From positions 62,001 through 126,000 of the forward strand of contig MCGE01000009.1 in the NCBI GenBank assembly GCA_002105175.1: a stretch of 64,000 nt of DNA. Direction: 5' to 3'. The notes beneath the pieces were generated by a model that had not been told where the DNA came from, made no database searches, and saw only the letters and a program-made list of their open reading frames with translations. A program made the translations under genes and the position numbers. This document shows, piece after piece, positions 23,004-32,810 of the stretch (positions are counted from its first letter, which is position 1; each line of letters begins with the position of its first letter). The stretch is from Absidia repens (taxonomy: Eukaryota > Mucoromycota > Mucoromycetes > Mucorales > Cunninghamellaceae).

Positions 23004-23021
23004 TGGTGCTCACTACAGGGG
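23004..23021 (+). other. Putative primer-binding site
   Basis: TGGTGCTCACTACAGGGG begins six bases after the LTR and starts with TGG, as expected for pairing to a tRNA CCA end. Which tRNA pairs is not known. The same first 11 bases also occur inside every LTR here. Confidence 0.4.
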
Positions 23022-23158
23022 ATATCTATTCAACTTTCAAGCAAATCACACCAAAAATCTTATAAACAATTCCAAAACAACGCTCTTATTTTTCCAAACC
23101 AAACCTCAGACTTACCTACCAAGCTTTAGAAGCATACAAACAAGAAATTGAAAACAAG

Positions 23159-24094
23159 ATGAACGAACAAACTGTGTTGGCAAATGGACCTATCTACCAA
23201 CCGAAAATGAAGCTAATGCCCTTTTCTGGTCTCGAAGGAGAAGACTTCAGAAATTTTAAACAAACATTGGATAACTACTTTGCACTCTCAAACATCAATG
23301 ATGAAGATCGCAAGCTGATTATACTCAAGACACAATTGTACCACGCTGCTAGGACTTTTGTAAACAAATTGCTAAAAACAAAAGACCCACTTTCATACTC
23401 CGAAGTCATGAAAAAATTGATGGATCAATATATCACCCCTGAACTCATACAAACATATGAGTATGCCTTCAACAACATGGTGCAAGGTATTGACGAACAT
23501 CCAAGAACATTCTACGCAAGACTGTTTGAAGCTGCTGAACTCGCTGAAATTGATTCCGAATCAATGATTCAAAGCCGATTCCGAGCAGGAGTACATCCTA
23601 TCATACAACAACATTGCATATCAATTGGCTGTAGAGACATTGAAGCATGGCTCAAAGCTGCCGAAGGTTATTGGACTGCACATAACCCTCAACAGGTTAC
23701 AATGGCTGACAATCCCTTCCACCCACGACGTATTGCTCATCCCGCAGATACCACTGAAATGTATCCCTATCATACTGCTACAAACTCACCCAGTTTGAAT
23801 GCTATTACTACATCAAACCCATTGGACATGAAAGATATACAAAAATCCATCAGAAGTATTATCAAAGAAGAATTCAATAACTTCTCAAAAAATCAAAATG
23901 GGACATACAACCAACCACCCAACCCTCGATACAATAACCCACGTCATCAACCCCGACAATACAATGCGCCCCATTATAATCAAAACTCGTACCATCACAA
24001 TAATGGTCAACGCAACTACAGTAACCAAAATCAAGACCCCGTCTTTGATCCCAGATACAATGACTACAATGGTTACCATCCATCACCCCCATGA
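23159..24094 (+). CDS. gag: Retrotransposon Gag-like protein
   Basis: 311 aa. Residues about 15-180 look like a retrotransposon Gag capsid (PFSGLEGEDFRNFKQTLDNYF, then helices with TFYARLFEAAELA and SRFRAGVHP). The C-terminus is rich in Asn, Gln, Tyr and Arg. No CCHC zinc knuckle is visible. The frame stops at 24092-24094, but an overlapping ATG (ATGA) opens another frame, 24091-24222, with the same Asn/Gln/Arg-rich composition (MNHNRRPNYNNRR). The Gag tail therefore probably continues by a -1 shift or was broken by one indel. Confidence 0.85.
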   Translation: MNEQTVLANGPIYQPKMKLMPFSGLEGEDFRNFKQTLDNYFALSNINDEDRKLIILKTQLYHAARTFVNKLLKTKDPLSYSEVMKKLMDQYITPELIQTYEYAFNNMVQGIDEHPRTFYARLFEAAELAEIDSESMIQSRFRAGVHPIIQQHCISIGCRDIEAWLKAAEGYWTAHNPQQVTMADNPFHPRRIAHPADTTEMYPYHTATNSPSLNAITTSNPLDMKDIQKSIRSIIKEEFNNFSKNQNGTYNQPPNPRYNNPRHQPRQYNAPHYNQNSYHHNNGQRNYSNQNQDPVFDPRYNDYNGYHPSPP

Positions 24095-24373
24095 ATCACA
24101 ACCGCCGTCCAAATTACAATAACCGACGCCCATACAACAATCAACAGTATCAATACAATCCACAATACCAACAAAATCAAACACAACAACCCTCTCAACA
24201 AAATCAACAGTCAAAAAACTAGTACGGGCAACTGCAGTTGATGGTCAGTTGGAAAACCCGCCTAACAAATCCACACATAACCAACCACATAAAGATAACA
24301 AAAACAATACTCAGCAACAAACCCATAACCTAACCACCATGGATATCCAAAACAAGTATAAAGATAAAAATAA

Positions 24374-27163
24374 AATACTAACCTTTTATTAGAAGAAGAA
24401 GAAGAAGACATAGATTTCTACGTTGCTATCAGAAGAGACAGACCACCTGATGTCCTACATGACCCAAAATCAGCAAAGAAAAGAAGAACCAATGGATTGG
24501 AAGACACACCATCCTCATCATCACAACCACCACAGCAAAACATTCCTATACAAGAAACGGTTGAAAAGAAACAAAGATCAGTACCTACACATCCCGCTAT
24601 TAAATATAGTATCGCTGAAGATGTCCTTACCCGTAAAGCCGATATTGAAGTTGGAGATCTAATCGAAGCATCACCATACCTAAAGAAACAGCTACGTGAT
24701 GTTTGTCGACCCAAAAGAAGAAAGCCGCCCATAACATTGAACGCCATGGAAGAAGGCGAAGTGGTGACAACTGCCGCATATGCTGAAGTATATATTGGTG
24801 ACAGAAAAATCAAAGCCCTGATAGATTGTGGTGCCGCCAAATCATGTATGTCAAGAACCATGATGAAGATGCTGGGAATGGAAATCGATACCCCATCTAC
24901 CAATGTATTCACCCTTGGTAATGGAACCAGACAACCTACCCTCGGAGTAGTCCTTGATGTCCCTATCAAAATAACTGAAGGCATTAGTATACCCACTAAT
25001 ATGGAAGTACTGCCACAATGTCCATCTCACCTTATCCTAGGAATCGATTGGTTGAACCATGCGCAAGCCATTATCAACATCAAAATGGGAACACTAACCG
25101 TAACCTATAAACACAAGAAGATGATTATTCCTATCACATACATCAAAGCATCATCAAAACCGGTTACCTTGAAAGCATCACACGTTATCTATGAAGAAGA
25201 GAATCCACCACCAAGTCAACCAATCCCTGTCAAACCAATACCAATAGTGGACGATCAAGATACAAGTGATGAAGATGAAATCACCGATGAAGAAACAGAA
25301 GAAGAAGAATGGGAACACGACGACAAAGACGATGAAGATCAAGAATTGTGTCAAATTACACCTGCTGAAGACCAAGACTACGCTTTCCGAATAGACCATG
25401 TATCGGACACGGAAGTAACCATCAGCACCAAAGAAAATGGATTCACCCTTCCACCATACACCATGTGCACCGTTGACTTGAGTACACCCAATGATAATGC
25501 TCTACCAACTATTATCCACATACAACCAGATGTTACCTACGAAAAATATTTGCAAGACGATCAGTTCATAGATATCAACATAACGGACAATGACAAAAAT
25601 TACCCACCAAACACTATTGTGGCACATCGAATGACAAAATTTGAAATAGAAGACGACGACGAACAATCCACAGGATACGAATTAGCACAGATGGATATAA
25701 AAGACGATGACACTATACAACCACCACAAGAATTGGACCCTACAAAGGAAGAAAAACTACAGTTGGGAGCTGTACCGCCTGATATACGTAAGTCCTTTAT
25801 ACATCTACTTACAGAATTCCAAGATGTATTTGACTGGCACAATGACAGAATGGGCAAGACCACACTATTGGAACATGAAATTATCCTGAAAGAAAACACA
25901 CCACCTATCCGACATAGACCATACCGAATGGCACCCGTAGAGCAAGAATATTTGAAGCAAGAGCTTGACCGATTATGTGACCTGGGAATCATCAAACCAG
26001 CAAGCACACCGTACACCGCACCTATAATATTAGTCAAGAAGAAGAATGGTGACTACCGAATGGTTGTTGACTACCGCAAACTAAACGCTTTAACCAAAGT
26101 TGACGCTTACCCTTTGCCAAAAATTGACGACTTGATTGATGAACTAGGCAGTTCAAGAATATTCACAGCGCTGGATCTACGTTCTGGTTTCCACCAAGTA
26201 CCATTGAAAGAAGAAACCAAAGAATTGACTGGATTCGTGACAAAGTTTGGAACCTATCAATACGAAATGCTACCTATGGGGTTAGTAAATAGTCCTGCTA
26301 CCTTTCAACGCCTAATAGACCTATGCTTTGGTCCATTACTAAACAAGTGCCTTGTTGCTTACATTGACGACCTAAACATCCATTCCAAAACCTATATACA
26401 ACACATACAGGATCTACGACAAGTATTCATATGTGCACGACAAGGAGGACTATTATTCAACATCGACAAGTGCATATTCTTCAAAGACGAATTAAAATTT
26501 TTGGGCTACGTGATAACAAAAAATGGAATAAAGACGGATGAAGAAAAAATAAAAAAAATTCAGGAATTCCCACCGCCTAAAACCCTTAAACAAATCAGGG
26601 GCTTTATTGGATTGGCCTCTTACTATCGGAGATTCATAAAAAACTTTGCTGCCATTGCAAGACCTTTACACGAACAAACCAAGACGACAAAAAATATTAC
26701 CTGGAACCAAAAAGCCACAGATGCCTTTAACCTTTTGAAACAAAAATTAACACAAGCACCTATATTACGACGTGCTGATTTTTCGAAACCTTTTATTATT
26801 GTGTGCGACGCCTCTCAAAAAGGAATTGGCACCATCTTATCACAACTAGACAATGATGGCAAAGAACACCCTGTGATTTATGCAAGTCGCGGATTGAAAA
26901 ATAGTGAACAAAACTACGGTGCTACTAAATTAGAATGCCTCGCCCTAGTATGGAGCCTGCAACTATTTAGACCTTATTTACTTGGCAAAAAATTTACTGT
27001 CATATCAGATCACTCACCTTTACGATGGTTGGTACAATCACCCAAAGTATCTGGCATTGTAGCAAGATGGATCCAATACCTAGCTGAATACGACTTTGAA
27101 ATCAAATACCGAAATGGACGAAAACAAGAAGCCGCTGATTTCCTATCACGTCTGGGATACTGA
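24374..27163 (+). CDS. pol: Retrotransposon Pol: protease, reverse transcriptase, RNase H
   Basis: Open frame from just after a TAA at 24371 to the TGA at 27161-27163, about 929 codons; no ATG near its start, so expression needs a shift, splice or readthrough. Domains in order: acidic leader, aspartic protease with ALIDCGAAKSCMS (DCG in place of the usual DSG/DTG), an acidic linker, reverse transcriptase with FTALDLRSGFHQV and YIDD, RNase H with IVCDASQKGIG and SDHSPL. It stops right after RNase H (AADFLSRLGY). Ty3 Pol normally continues about 400 residues into integrase; none of the HHCC or DDE motifs is present. The start is placed at the beginning of the open frame; the first in-frame alternative start is TTG at 24497. 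Confidence 0.9.
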   Translation, partial: NTNLLLEEEEEDIDFYVAIRRDRPPDVLHDPKSAKKRRTNGLEDTPSSSSQPPQQNIPIQETVEKKQRSVPTHPAIKYSIAEDVLTRKADIEVGDLIEASPYLKKQLRDVCRPKRRKPPITLNAMEEGEVVTTAAYAEVYIGDRKIKALIDCGAAKSCMSRTMMKMLGMEIDTPSTNVFTLGNGTRQPTLGVVLDVPIKITEGISIPTNMEVLPQCPSHLILGIDWLNHAQAIINIKMGTLTVTYKHKKMIIPITYIKASSKPVTLKASHVIYEEENPPPSQPIPVKPIPIVDDQDTSDEDEITDEETEEEEWEHDDKDDEDQELCQITPAEDQDYAFRIDHVSDTEVTISTKENGFTLPPYTMCTVDLSTPNDNALPTIIHIQPDVTYEKYLQDDQFIDINITDNDKNYPPNTIVAHRMTKFEIEDDDEQSTGYELAQMDIKDDDTIQPPQELDPTKEEKLQLGAVPPDIRKSFIHLLTEFQDVFDWHNDRMGKTTLLEHEIILKENTPPIRHRPYRMAPVEQEYLKQELDRLCDLGIIKPASTPYTAPIILVKKKNGDYRMVVDYRKLNALTKVDAYPLPKIDDLIDELGSSRIFTALDLRSGFHQVPLKEETKELTGFVTKFGTYQYEMLPMGLVNSPATFQRLIDLCFGPLLNKCLVAYIDDLNIHSKTYIQHIQDLRQVFICARQGGLLFNIDKCIFFKDELKFLGYVITKNGIKTDEEKIKKIQEFPPPKTLKQIRGFIGLASYYRRFIKNFAAIARPLHEQTKTTKNITWNQKATDAFNLLKQKLTQAPILRRADFSKPFIIVCDASQKGIGTILSQLDNDGKEHPVIYASRGLKNSEQNYGATKLECLALVWSLQLFRPYLLGKKFTVISDHSPLRWLVQSPKVSGIVARWIQYLAEYDFEIKYRNGRKQEAADFLSRLGY

Positions 27164-27197
27164 TCCACCATCAATAAAATTTAACATCAGGCTAACA

Positions 27198-27231
<34 letters not shown>

Positions 27232-27620
27232 CGAAAAAGGATAAATTCAAAAGCGACCAAACAGTGCGACGTCGTAAAAAGCTCAACTACCACAACAAAA
27301 GAAATTATCAACATGGACGAACGAACGAGCAATCAAATCAAACATTATCTAAAGAAATTGCAATACTCAGAAGACGCTACAGATCGCGAAAAACGATACC
27401 TGACTCTACACTATTATAACAAACGATATACACATATTTCAGTACTCACTTTTATTTTGGTGCTCACTTTTTACCTGACTCTACATTATTTCGAAATTGA
27501 AATACTATCTTACCTCAACACCGAACAACAAACAACAAACAACAAACGAAACGAAAAATCATAAATCAATTTCTCAAGATGCGTTACGACTGGAGGACAG
27601 TCTTCTCCTGGCCCCCAGGA
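27164..27620 (+). other. Residue of the deleted integrase region
   Basis: A poly-A tract at 27199-27229, then a small frame (27313-27564) beginning MDERTSNQIKHYLKKLQYSE, which resembles the short helix that opens Ty3 integrases but ends before the zinc-binding residues. Around it are direct repeats CCTGACTCTACA and a TTTTGGTGCTCACT copy. CCCCCAGGA abuts the 3' LTR where a polypurine tract would be. Confidence 0.55.
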
Positions 27621-29091
27621 TGTCGAGGATCGGTCTGAGTCCGAATCCGACAACAATATCAACAACAACAACACATCAACAACAACAACATCATCATCAA
27701 CGACAACAACATCATCAACGATACCGCCAGCCTCATTGCTGCGGACATTTTTAATGTCAACCAGTTGATCAGCTGGGGCCTCACAGATGTGTAGTCCCCC
27801 ATAAATATAAAAAATGAAATACCGCCATCAACGTAAACAAAAACAATGCAAAATTCATACATAGACAAAAAACCCCAAAAACAGAACCCTTATATTTATC
27901 AACTTTTATTTAGTATATATATCGCAACTTTTTATTATTATCCTTTTCTTTTCTTTTCTCTTTAGTTTTTTTTCAGTTTTCTCATTTTATCAAATAAAAC
28001 TTAGTACAAAGGTTATTATACCACCAAATTATCTACTGTTTCTATTGGATCATAGAAACCTCCTTTTATTTTTGACTACAAGTCCTCTTTTTTATTTTAT
28101 TTTTACTGTGTGTTATACACTATATTTTTATTGAACTGTCGCAAATGACATGGAACTTGGTGAAATTTTTGGATGGAACAATTTAATAGCCTGGGCCGCC
28201 AAGGAAGATGACTGATGAAACAAAGATGGTTTACGGAAACAAAGATGGTTTACGGAAACAAAATGGTTTACGGGAGTAGCGGGGTTTTCGGGTGCACGAT
28301 AATCTTTGTTTCGAGCACGATGTCTTGAACTTTAAAAATTTTAGTATAAATACCTTGAAAAAAAATATCAAAAAGAAAAAAAAATGATCTTTGAACATAT
28401 TATCTTTGATCACTTTATATTTTTTAATAAATTCATTATAAAGGTTTTTTTAAACCTCCCAACTTGTTGGCTTCCTTTTATTCCACACTTTGGAATATTT
28501 TTATTATATATTTTTGACAGCTGAGTCTGAATCTCGCTTCTCTTTATTTTTTTTGACTTGATCTAAGTCACTACTTATTTTATTGACCTTATTATTTTCA
28601 TCTTTGAAAATAATACATCCTCACTTGGACTTTCAAGTTAGTCCTTTATTATCTTTAAGCCTTTGAAGCTACATTCGGTTGAACTTAATCCTAAAAAGTT
28701 CTGGTGCTCACTCTATAAAAAATAAAAACCTACAAAAACAATCTCCAGTTACGACCTAGCAACCAAAATTAGCCGTAACAGAACCAACAAAGGTCAATAC
28801 TTTTCTTTTTTATTTTATTTTACTTTTCCAAGTTTATTTTTTATAAACTTTCTCTACAGTTGGACTTTATCTACAAAAGTTCTGGTGCTCACTACTCTCA
28901 ATTCTATTTTTGTCCGAATCAGGAACAAGATATTTCAAATTCCGCATAAGGAACAAATTTATTTTCAAGCTCTAAACAAGCAAAAGCTATATTAAAGGAT
29001 AACTCAAGACATCCTATACAACCCAAAAAAATATAAAAACCTACAAAAACACTACTCTGTTACAAGCTTCTTACCCAATTTAGCCGTAACA
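27621..29091 (+). repeat. 3' LTR of the Ty3/gypsy element, interrupted
   Basis: Same ends as the 5' LTR. It is split after GAAC at 28136 by a 644-bp solo LTR. Removing the insert and one GAAC leaves exactly 823 bp. Confidence 0.93.
28137..28780 (+). mobile_element. Solo LTR nested in the 3' LTR, GAAC target duplication
   Basis: TGTCGCAAATGAC ... AGCCGTAACA, flanked by GAAC at 28133-28136 and 28781-28784. It is closely related to the solo LTR at 21450-22159 but lacks its tandem repeat. This is the youngest event in the nest. Confidence 0.9.
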
Positions 29092-29100
29092 GCTTCATCC

Positions 29101-29107
29101 AAAAAAA
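29101..29107 (-). terminator. Pol III terminator of tRNA-Phe
   Basis: T7 on the minus strand, 11 bases beyond the tRNA 3' end. Confidence 0.8.
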
Positions 29108-29118
29108 GCAAAAGCTAA

Positions 29119-29191
29119 TGCCCTGAATGCGGATTGAACGCATGACCTTTAGAACTTCAGTCTAACGCTCTCCCAACTGAGCTATCAAGGC
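29119..29191 (-). tRNA. tRNA-Phe (GAA)
   Basis: 73 nt with all four arms: acceptor GCCTTGA/TCAGGGC fully paired (one G-T), discriminator A, D arm GCTC/GAGC, anticodon stem TTAGA/TCTAA with loop CTGAAGT (anticodon GAA), and T arm ATGCG-TTCAATC-CGCAT. No intron. Confidence 0.96.
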
Positions 29192-29938
29192 GGAGATATT
29201 TTTTCAAACGGGTACTTATCTATAACGTAAATATGTCGGTGTTCGAATACATCGGCTCTGGCTCGTGTAATTATTTTCTTTTTTTATTATTTTCTCTCTC
29301 TTCTCCCCTATTACCTAAGCTTATTTCTCTTTGGTCTCGTTCATTGTCATGTACCATCACCACCATTAATACTTTTTTTATTTACAGTCGCAAGTGGTCC
29401 TACATTCCTTAAGTTTGAAACATTGTTACCATTGTTTTAGTAGCACTTTCACTTATTAGTTTACCTTCTCTCCTTAGATATATATTATAAATTCCCTTCA
29501 ATAAAAACTTTGTCTTTTGAAAAAAGCACACTTGTCCTTAATCCCTCCCTAACAATTTTTATTTATCTGTCTTTTTATTTTCTATTTGTAGTATGCTGTC
29601 ACCTTTGTAGCGTTGGCAACTTACGAAAAAGTGGCGATAAAAGTTTCGTCCAATCATATCTTAATATATCTTCGGCATAATATAGTACATCCTTGAATAG
29701 TAGTAACACTGATGAAGTATTTATTTCATTCTGTATTTTATATATACATATATATTATTTGTTAAATCTGAATCCTCAATAATACACATCTTACTCTTCA
29801 TATCTTAATCTCTTTTTGCAACCTCATTCTCATTTTTTAATTATTTGGACTCAATTTGATCAGTTATCGTATAAAAGCCTCGTAATTGCTCCTCTTGCTT
29901 CTTAGTCTTTTAACACTGATATTTCCCATTATTAGAAG

Positions 29939-29978
<40 letters not shown>

Positions 29979-30237
29979 CATTGACGATGATGTGATCTCA
30001 TACATAATGATAGGGAATGTGATTATGCTAGCAAATGCAGGGCTGTTCCAATAGTAGTATATTTTATCAAACGTTTTAATTGGTGGTAGGGCAACTCCGC
30101 TGCATTAAAGGAAGAAAAGACCGTCAGCCCATTTTTTCCGTTTGTTTCCCACCCTCCACTTTTTTTTTTTTTTTTTTTTTTCAACAAATACACCCTGCAC
30201 TATCAACGCATCGCCAACGACATTACACACAGTCATC
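29192..30237. other. Gene-free region between tRNA and F-box gene
   Basis: No gene seen. Contains a T(38) run near 29943-29978 and a second at 30163-30181 just before the F-box start codon. Confidence 0.5.
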
Positions 30238-31072
30238 ATGACATTACTAGCATTGCCTTATGAAATCGTCTCTCACATCTTTTTATACCTTACCATTCAA
30301 GACTTGGCTCGACTGGAACGGACGTGTAAAAATTTCCAATCTTGGATTCTATGTGAAATAGAACGAAGGATTAAGACTTGCACCTTACATGATGACTGGG
30401 ATATTCTGGTAAGAATTCACATATACATATAGAGAAGGGACCAATATTATTATCTTTAACAATTAATACTTTTTCTTTTCAAAATTATGGCTTGACAAGA
30501 TTCATTCGGGCAGTGTCGTTGTCACACCTGCACGCTTTGATATCCGAACAAAAAAGGTGTTTTATTCGGTGCCGATGGACCCTATTAGAATCAAGACAAT
30601 GTATGCTCATCGACGACAAATCCATTGTGCCCTCTCATGGTCATGTAACAACGACAACGGCAATAGCAATAGTAATAGCAATGGCAAAAAACGACATTGG
30701 ACATATGATGGATTACAGATAGTACTAGAAGAAGGTATGAAGGAAGGTATTACAGAACAAATCGATGTGCAAGGTGAAAACGGATGTGAATTGCACGCTT
30801 CTTTGACAAGATTACAACAAAAACAGCAAGAACAATATCGGCAGCAATATCAACAGCAATATCAGCAGCTGCGACAGCGTGACGACGACGATCAAAGTGA
30901 TCGGGAGAACGCGCCGCTTATCTCCTCTTCCATTGCCCCTACTAACTCAGTTACTCGTATAGCCCCATTGCCTTTGATCTATTCCATTCAAGTCGATGAA
31001 CTATCTTTACCATTATCTAAACTTATTTGTGTTGACGCATGGCCTATGTACGAGGACGCAAAACAGCAATGA
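30238..31072 (+). CDS. F-box protein
   Basis: Two exons (30238-30408, 30500-31072), in phase, 247 aa. Residues 4-36 are an F-box (LPYEIVSHIFLYLTIQDLARLERTCKNF, with the LP...I...L....L.RL...CK spacing). The rest has no recognised substrate-binding domain: an Asn/Ser repeat near residue 100, a Gln/Tyr-rich stretch near 165-185, and an acidic patch. F-box proteins join Skp1-Cullin ubiquitin ligases; the substrate is unknown. The alternative upstream Met in the T-rich leader is unlikely. Confidence 0.8.
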
Positions 31073-32810
31073 TACATATATCCCATCCTAACACGACAAC
31101 ACCATCGAATAAACGGAACATTCCCATCCCCCAGCTGTAGTATTATTGTAGCATTTATTTATTTTATTTTAATCATAGTAGACTAGTCCAGTTTTTTTTT
31201 TATATATTATCATAAATAAAGCTTCCTTCTTTATATACATCAATGCAAAATATCCATTGTACCTAATACATAGCATAAAATCCAATTATTGTTATTATGC
31301 CTTTTTTTATTGGTATAAACAAAACTTATATTGAATATGTATGTTTAATTATCGAAGATATATATATATATATATATTACTAAACTATAAAATTAAGGGA
31401 GAGGAATGGGACAAGGGAACCACGGGTAAGGCAATAAAATGAGAAGAGAGAGGTGCTAAATAAAAGATGATCCAAAGAAAAAATGCACGCGTTAGAGAAA
31501 AAACAAATGCTGCGAACAGGTAGAATGTCATGAAATTCATGCATCTAACACAACCAACACTTTTCACCGCAAGCCGATTTGGGCAAATTAAGTAATTCCA
31601 GCTTGGCGCTGTTCTTACTGCGATACGTCCAAGCAGCATCAAATTTGTACAATAGATACTGCTTTTCTAACAGTTTTTTTTGCCTGCATTTACATTATGA
31701 AATCGCCCTTACAGCATAATATCAATATTATCCTAATATTGTAGCCACGTTATATCTAGCAAGTTAACGGACCTCTGGAGCTTTGTATTGAGAAAATCAG
31801 ACCAGCGGTTCAGCGAGAAGCCACGGAAACAATTTAAAATCCCGCATAGGTAGAATTTATTTTCGTCCAGTTTTTTAGTTTTTCGCTCTTTCTCATTTCC
31901 TTCTTTTTTTTTTCTTTTCTTCTTCTTCTTCATTTAACCTCTTTGAGGTTATAGTGATCTTAGATTAGTGTCAGGACTAGTTTAGAAGGGGTTCCAGCTC
32001 AGGGATTACAACATGCATGGGGAAACCCTTTCATTTTCGATCAAGATTCAGGAACCACCATTAGCTGGCTTTTTGGAGCCTTCATAATAATGCTTAGTTT
32101 AGTCATAGCTTGTCCATAATTTGTACATACATCTGAATAAAATATGTCTCCTTTTAAATCCATCAATGAAAAACACCCATTAGTCTCTCTCATGTATTGC
32201 GCAATATATACTTTTTTTTTTTTTTTTTTTTTTTTTTTACTACCGTCACCTCTTTGATTCATGTTGACGGTTGTTACGCTTCAATTAAAATATTCCCTTA
32301 AGTCATGATTTCGATAACACTTGAGTTAAAATCTTTGAGAAACCAGCTTTACTTCGTTAGCTGGTGTTCCTTGTGAGCTTGCTTCAATGTACTTCTACTA
32401 TCTACTATAAAAGCGTCAGGTGGTCAATAAGCTGTTGAATCAAGTACATCGCATTTAATTGCCAAAAAAAACATAAAAACGATCATCGAATATTTCAACT
32501 GAATATTATTTCTATCATATTTACCGGAAGATTCTAGTCTCATTCTATCAAAGCCCACACTTCAATGAAGAACTCTGACACCCAGCAAACCAAAAGCTCA
32601 GCAGAGCTGCAGGTCGTTTATAACTAGTAAAAAGGTACCATCAAGAGATCATCAACAACCATAATGCTATCACTTCTACATAATCACATTGAGAGATATT
32701 GAAGAGTACAGAATATATGTAGTAATTTTATTGATGCAAAAATAATAATATAATATTCAAAGACAATACTAATTTTAAATAATACTACAATTGAAATTCT
32801 AACTGGCAAA
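31073..32810. other. Intergenic region with repeat copy E
   Basis: No gene supported. A (TA)n run lies at 31361-31378. Copy E of the dispersed repeat is at 31836-32300. Confidence 0.5.
31836..32300 (+). repeat. Dispersed core repeat, copy E (subfamily 1)
   Basis: AAAATCCCGCATAGG 5' motif, CT tract, CTCTTTGAGGTTATAGTG, ATTAGTGTCAGGACTAG, core ATGCATGGGGAAACCCTTTC, CTGAATAAAATATGTCTCC, then the second AAT(T)AAA-ending segment after a T(24) run. Confidence 0.85.

Larger units (their letters stand above)
22175..29091 (+). mobile_element. Ty3/gypsy LTR retrotransposon lacking integrase
   Basis: A complete element flanked by GCTT (22171-22174 and 29092-29095). The left LTR is 823 bp; the right LTR is also 823 bp once a nested solo LTR and its 4-bp duplication are removed, and the two copies look almost identical, so insertion is recent. 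The internal region is 4623 bp with a Gag-like frame and a protease-RT-RNaseH frame. The integrase is missing; only a fragment resembling its N-terminal start remains (27313 onward). The element lies in a nest of older related LTRs and beside a tRNA-Phe gene. Confidence 0.92.

Noticed and set aside
24418..24996. 192-residue minus-strand frame
   Set aside because: Shadow of the retrotransposon Pol frame on the other strand.
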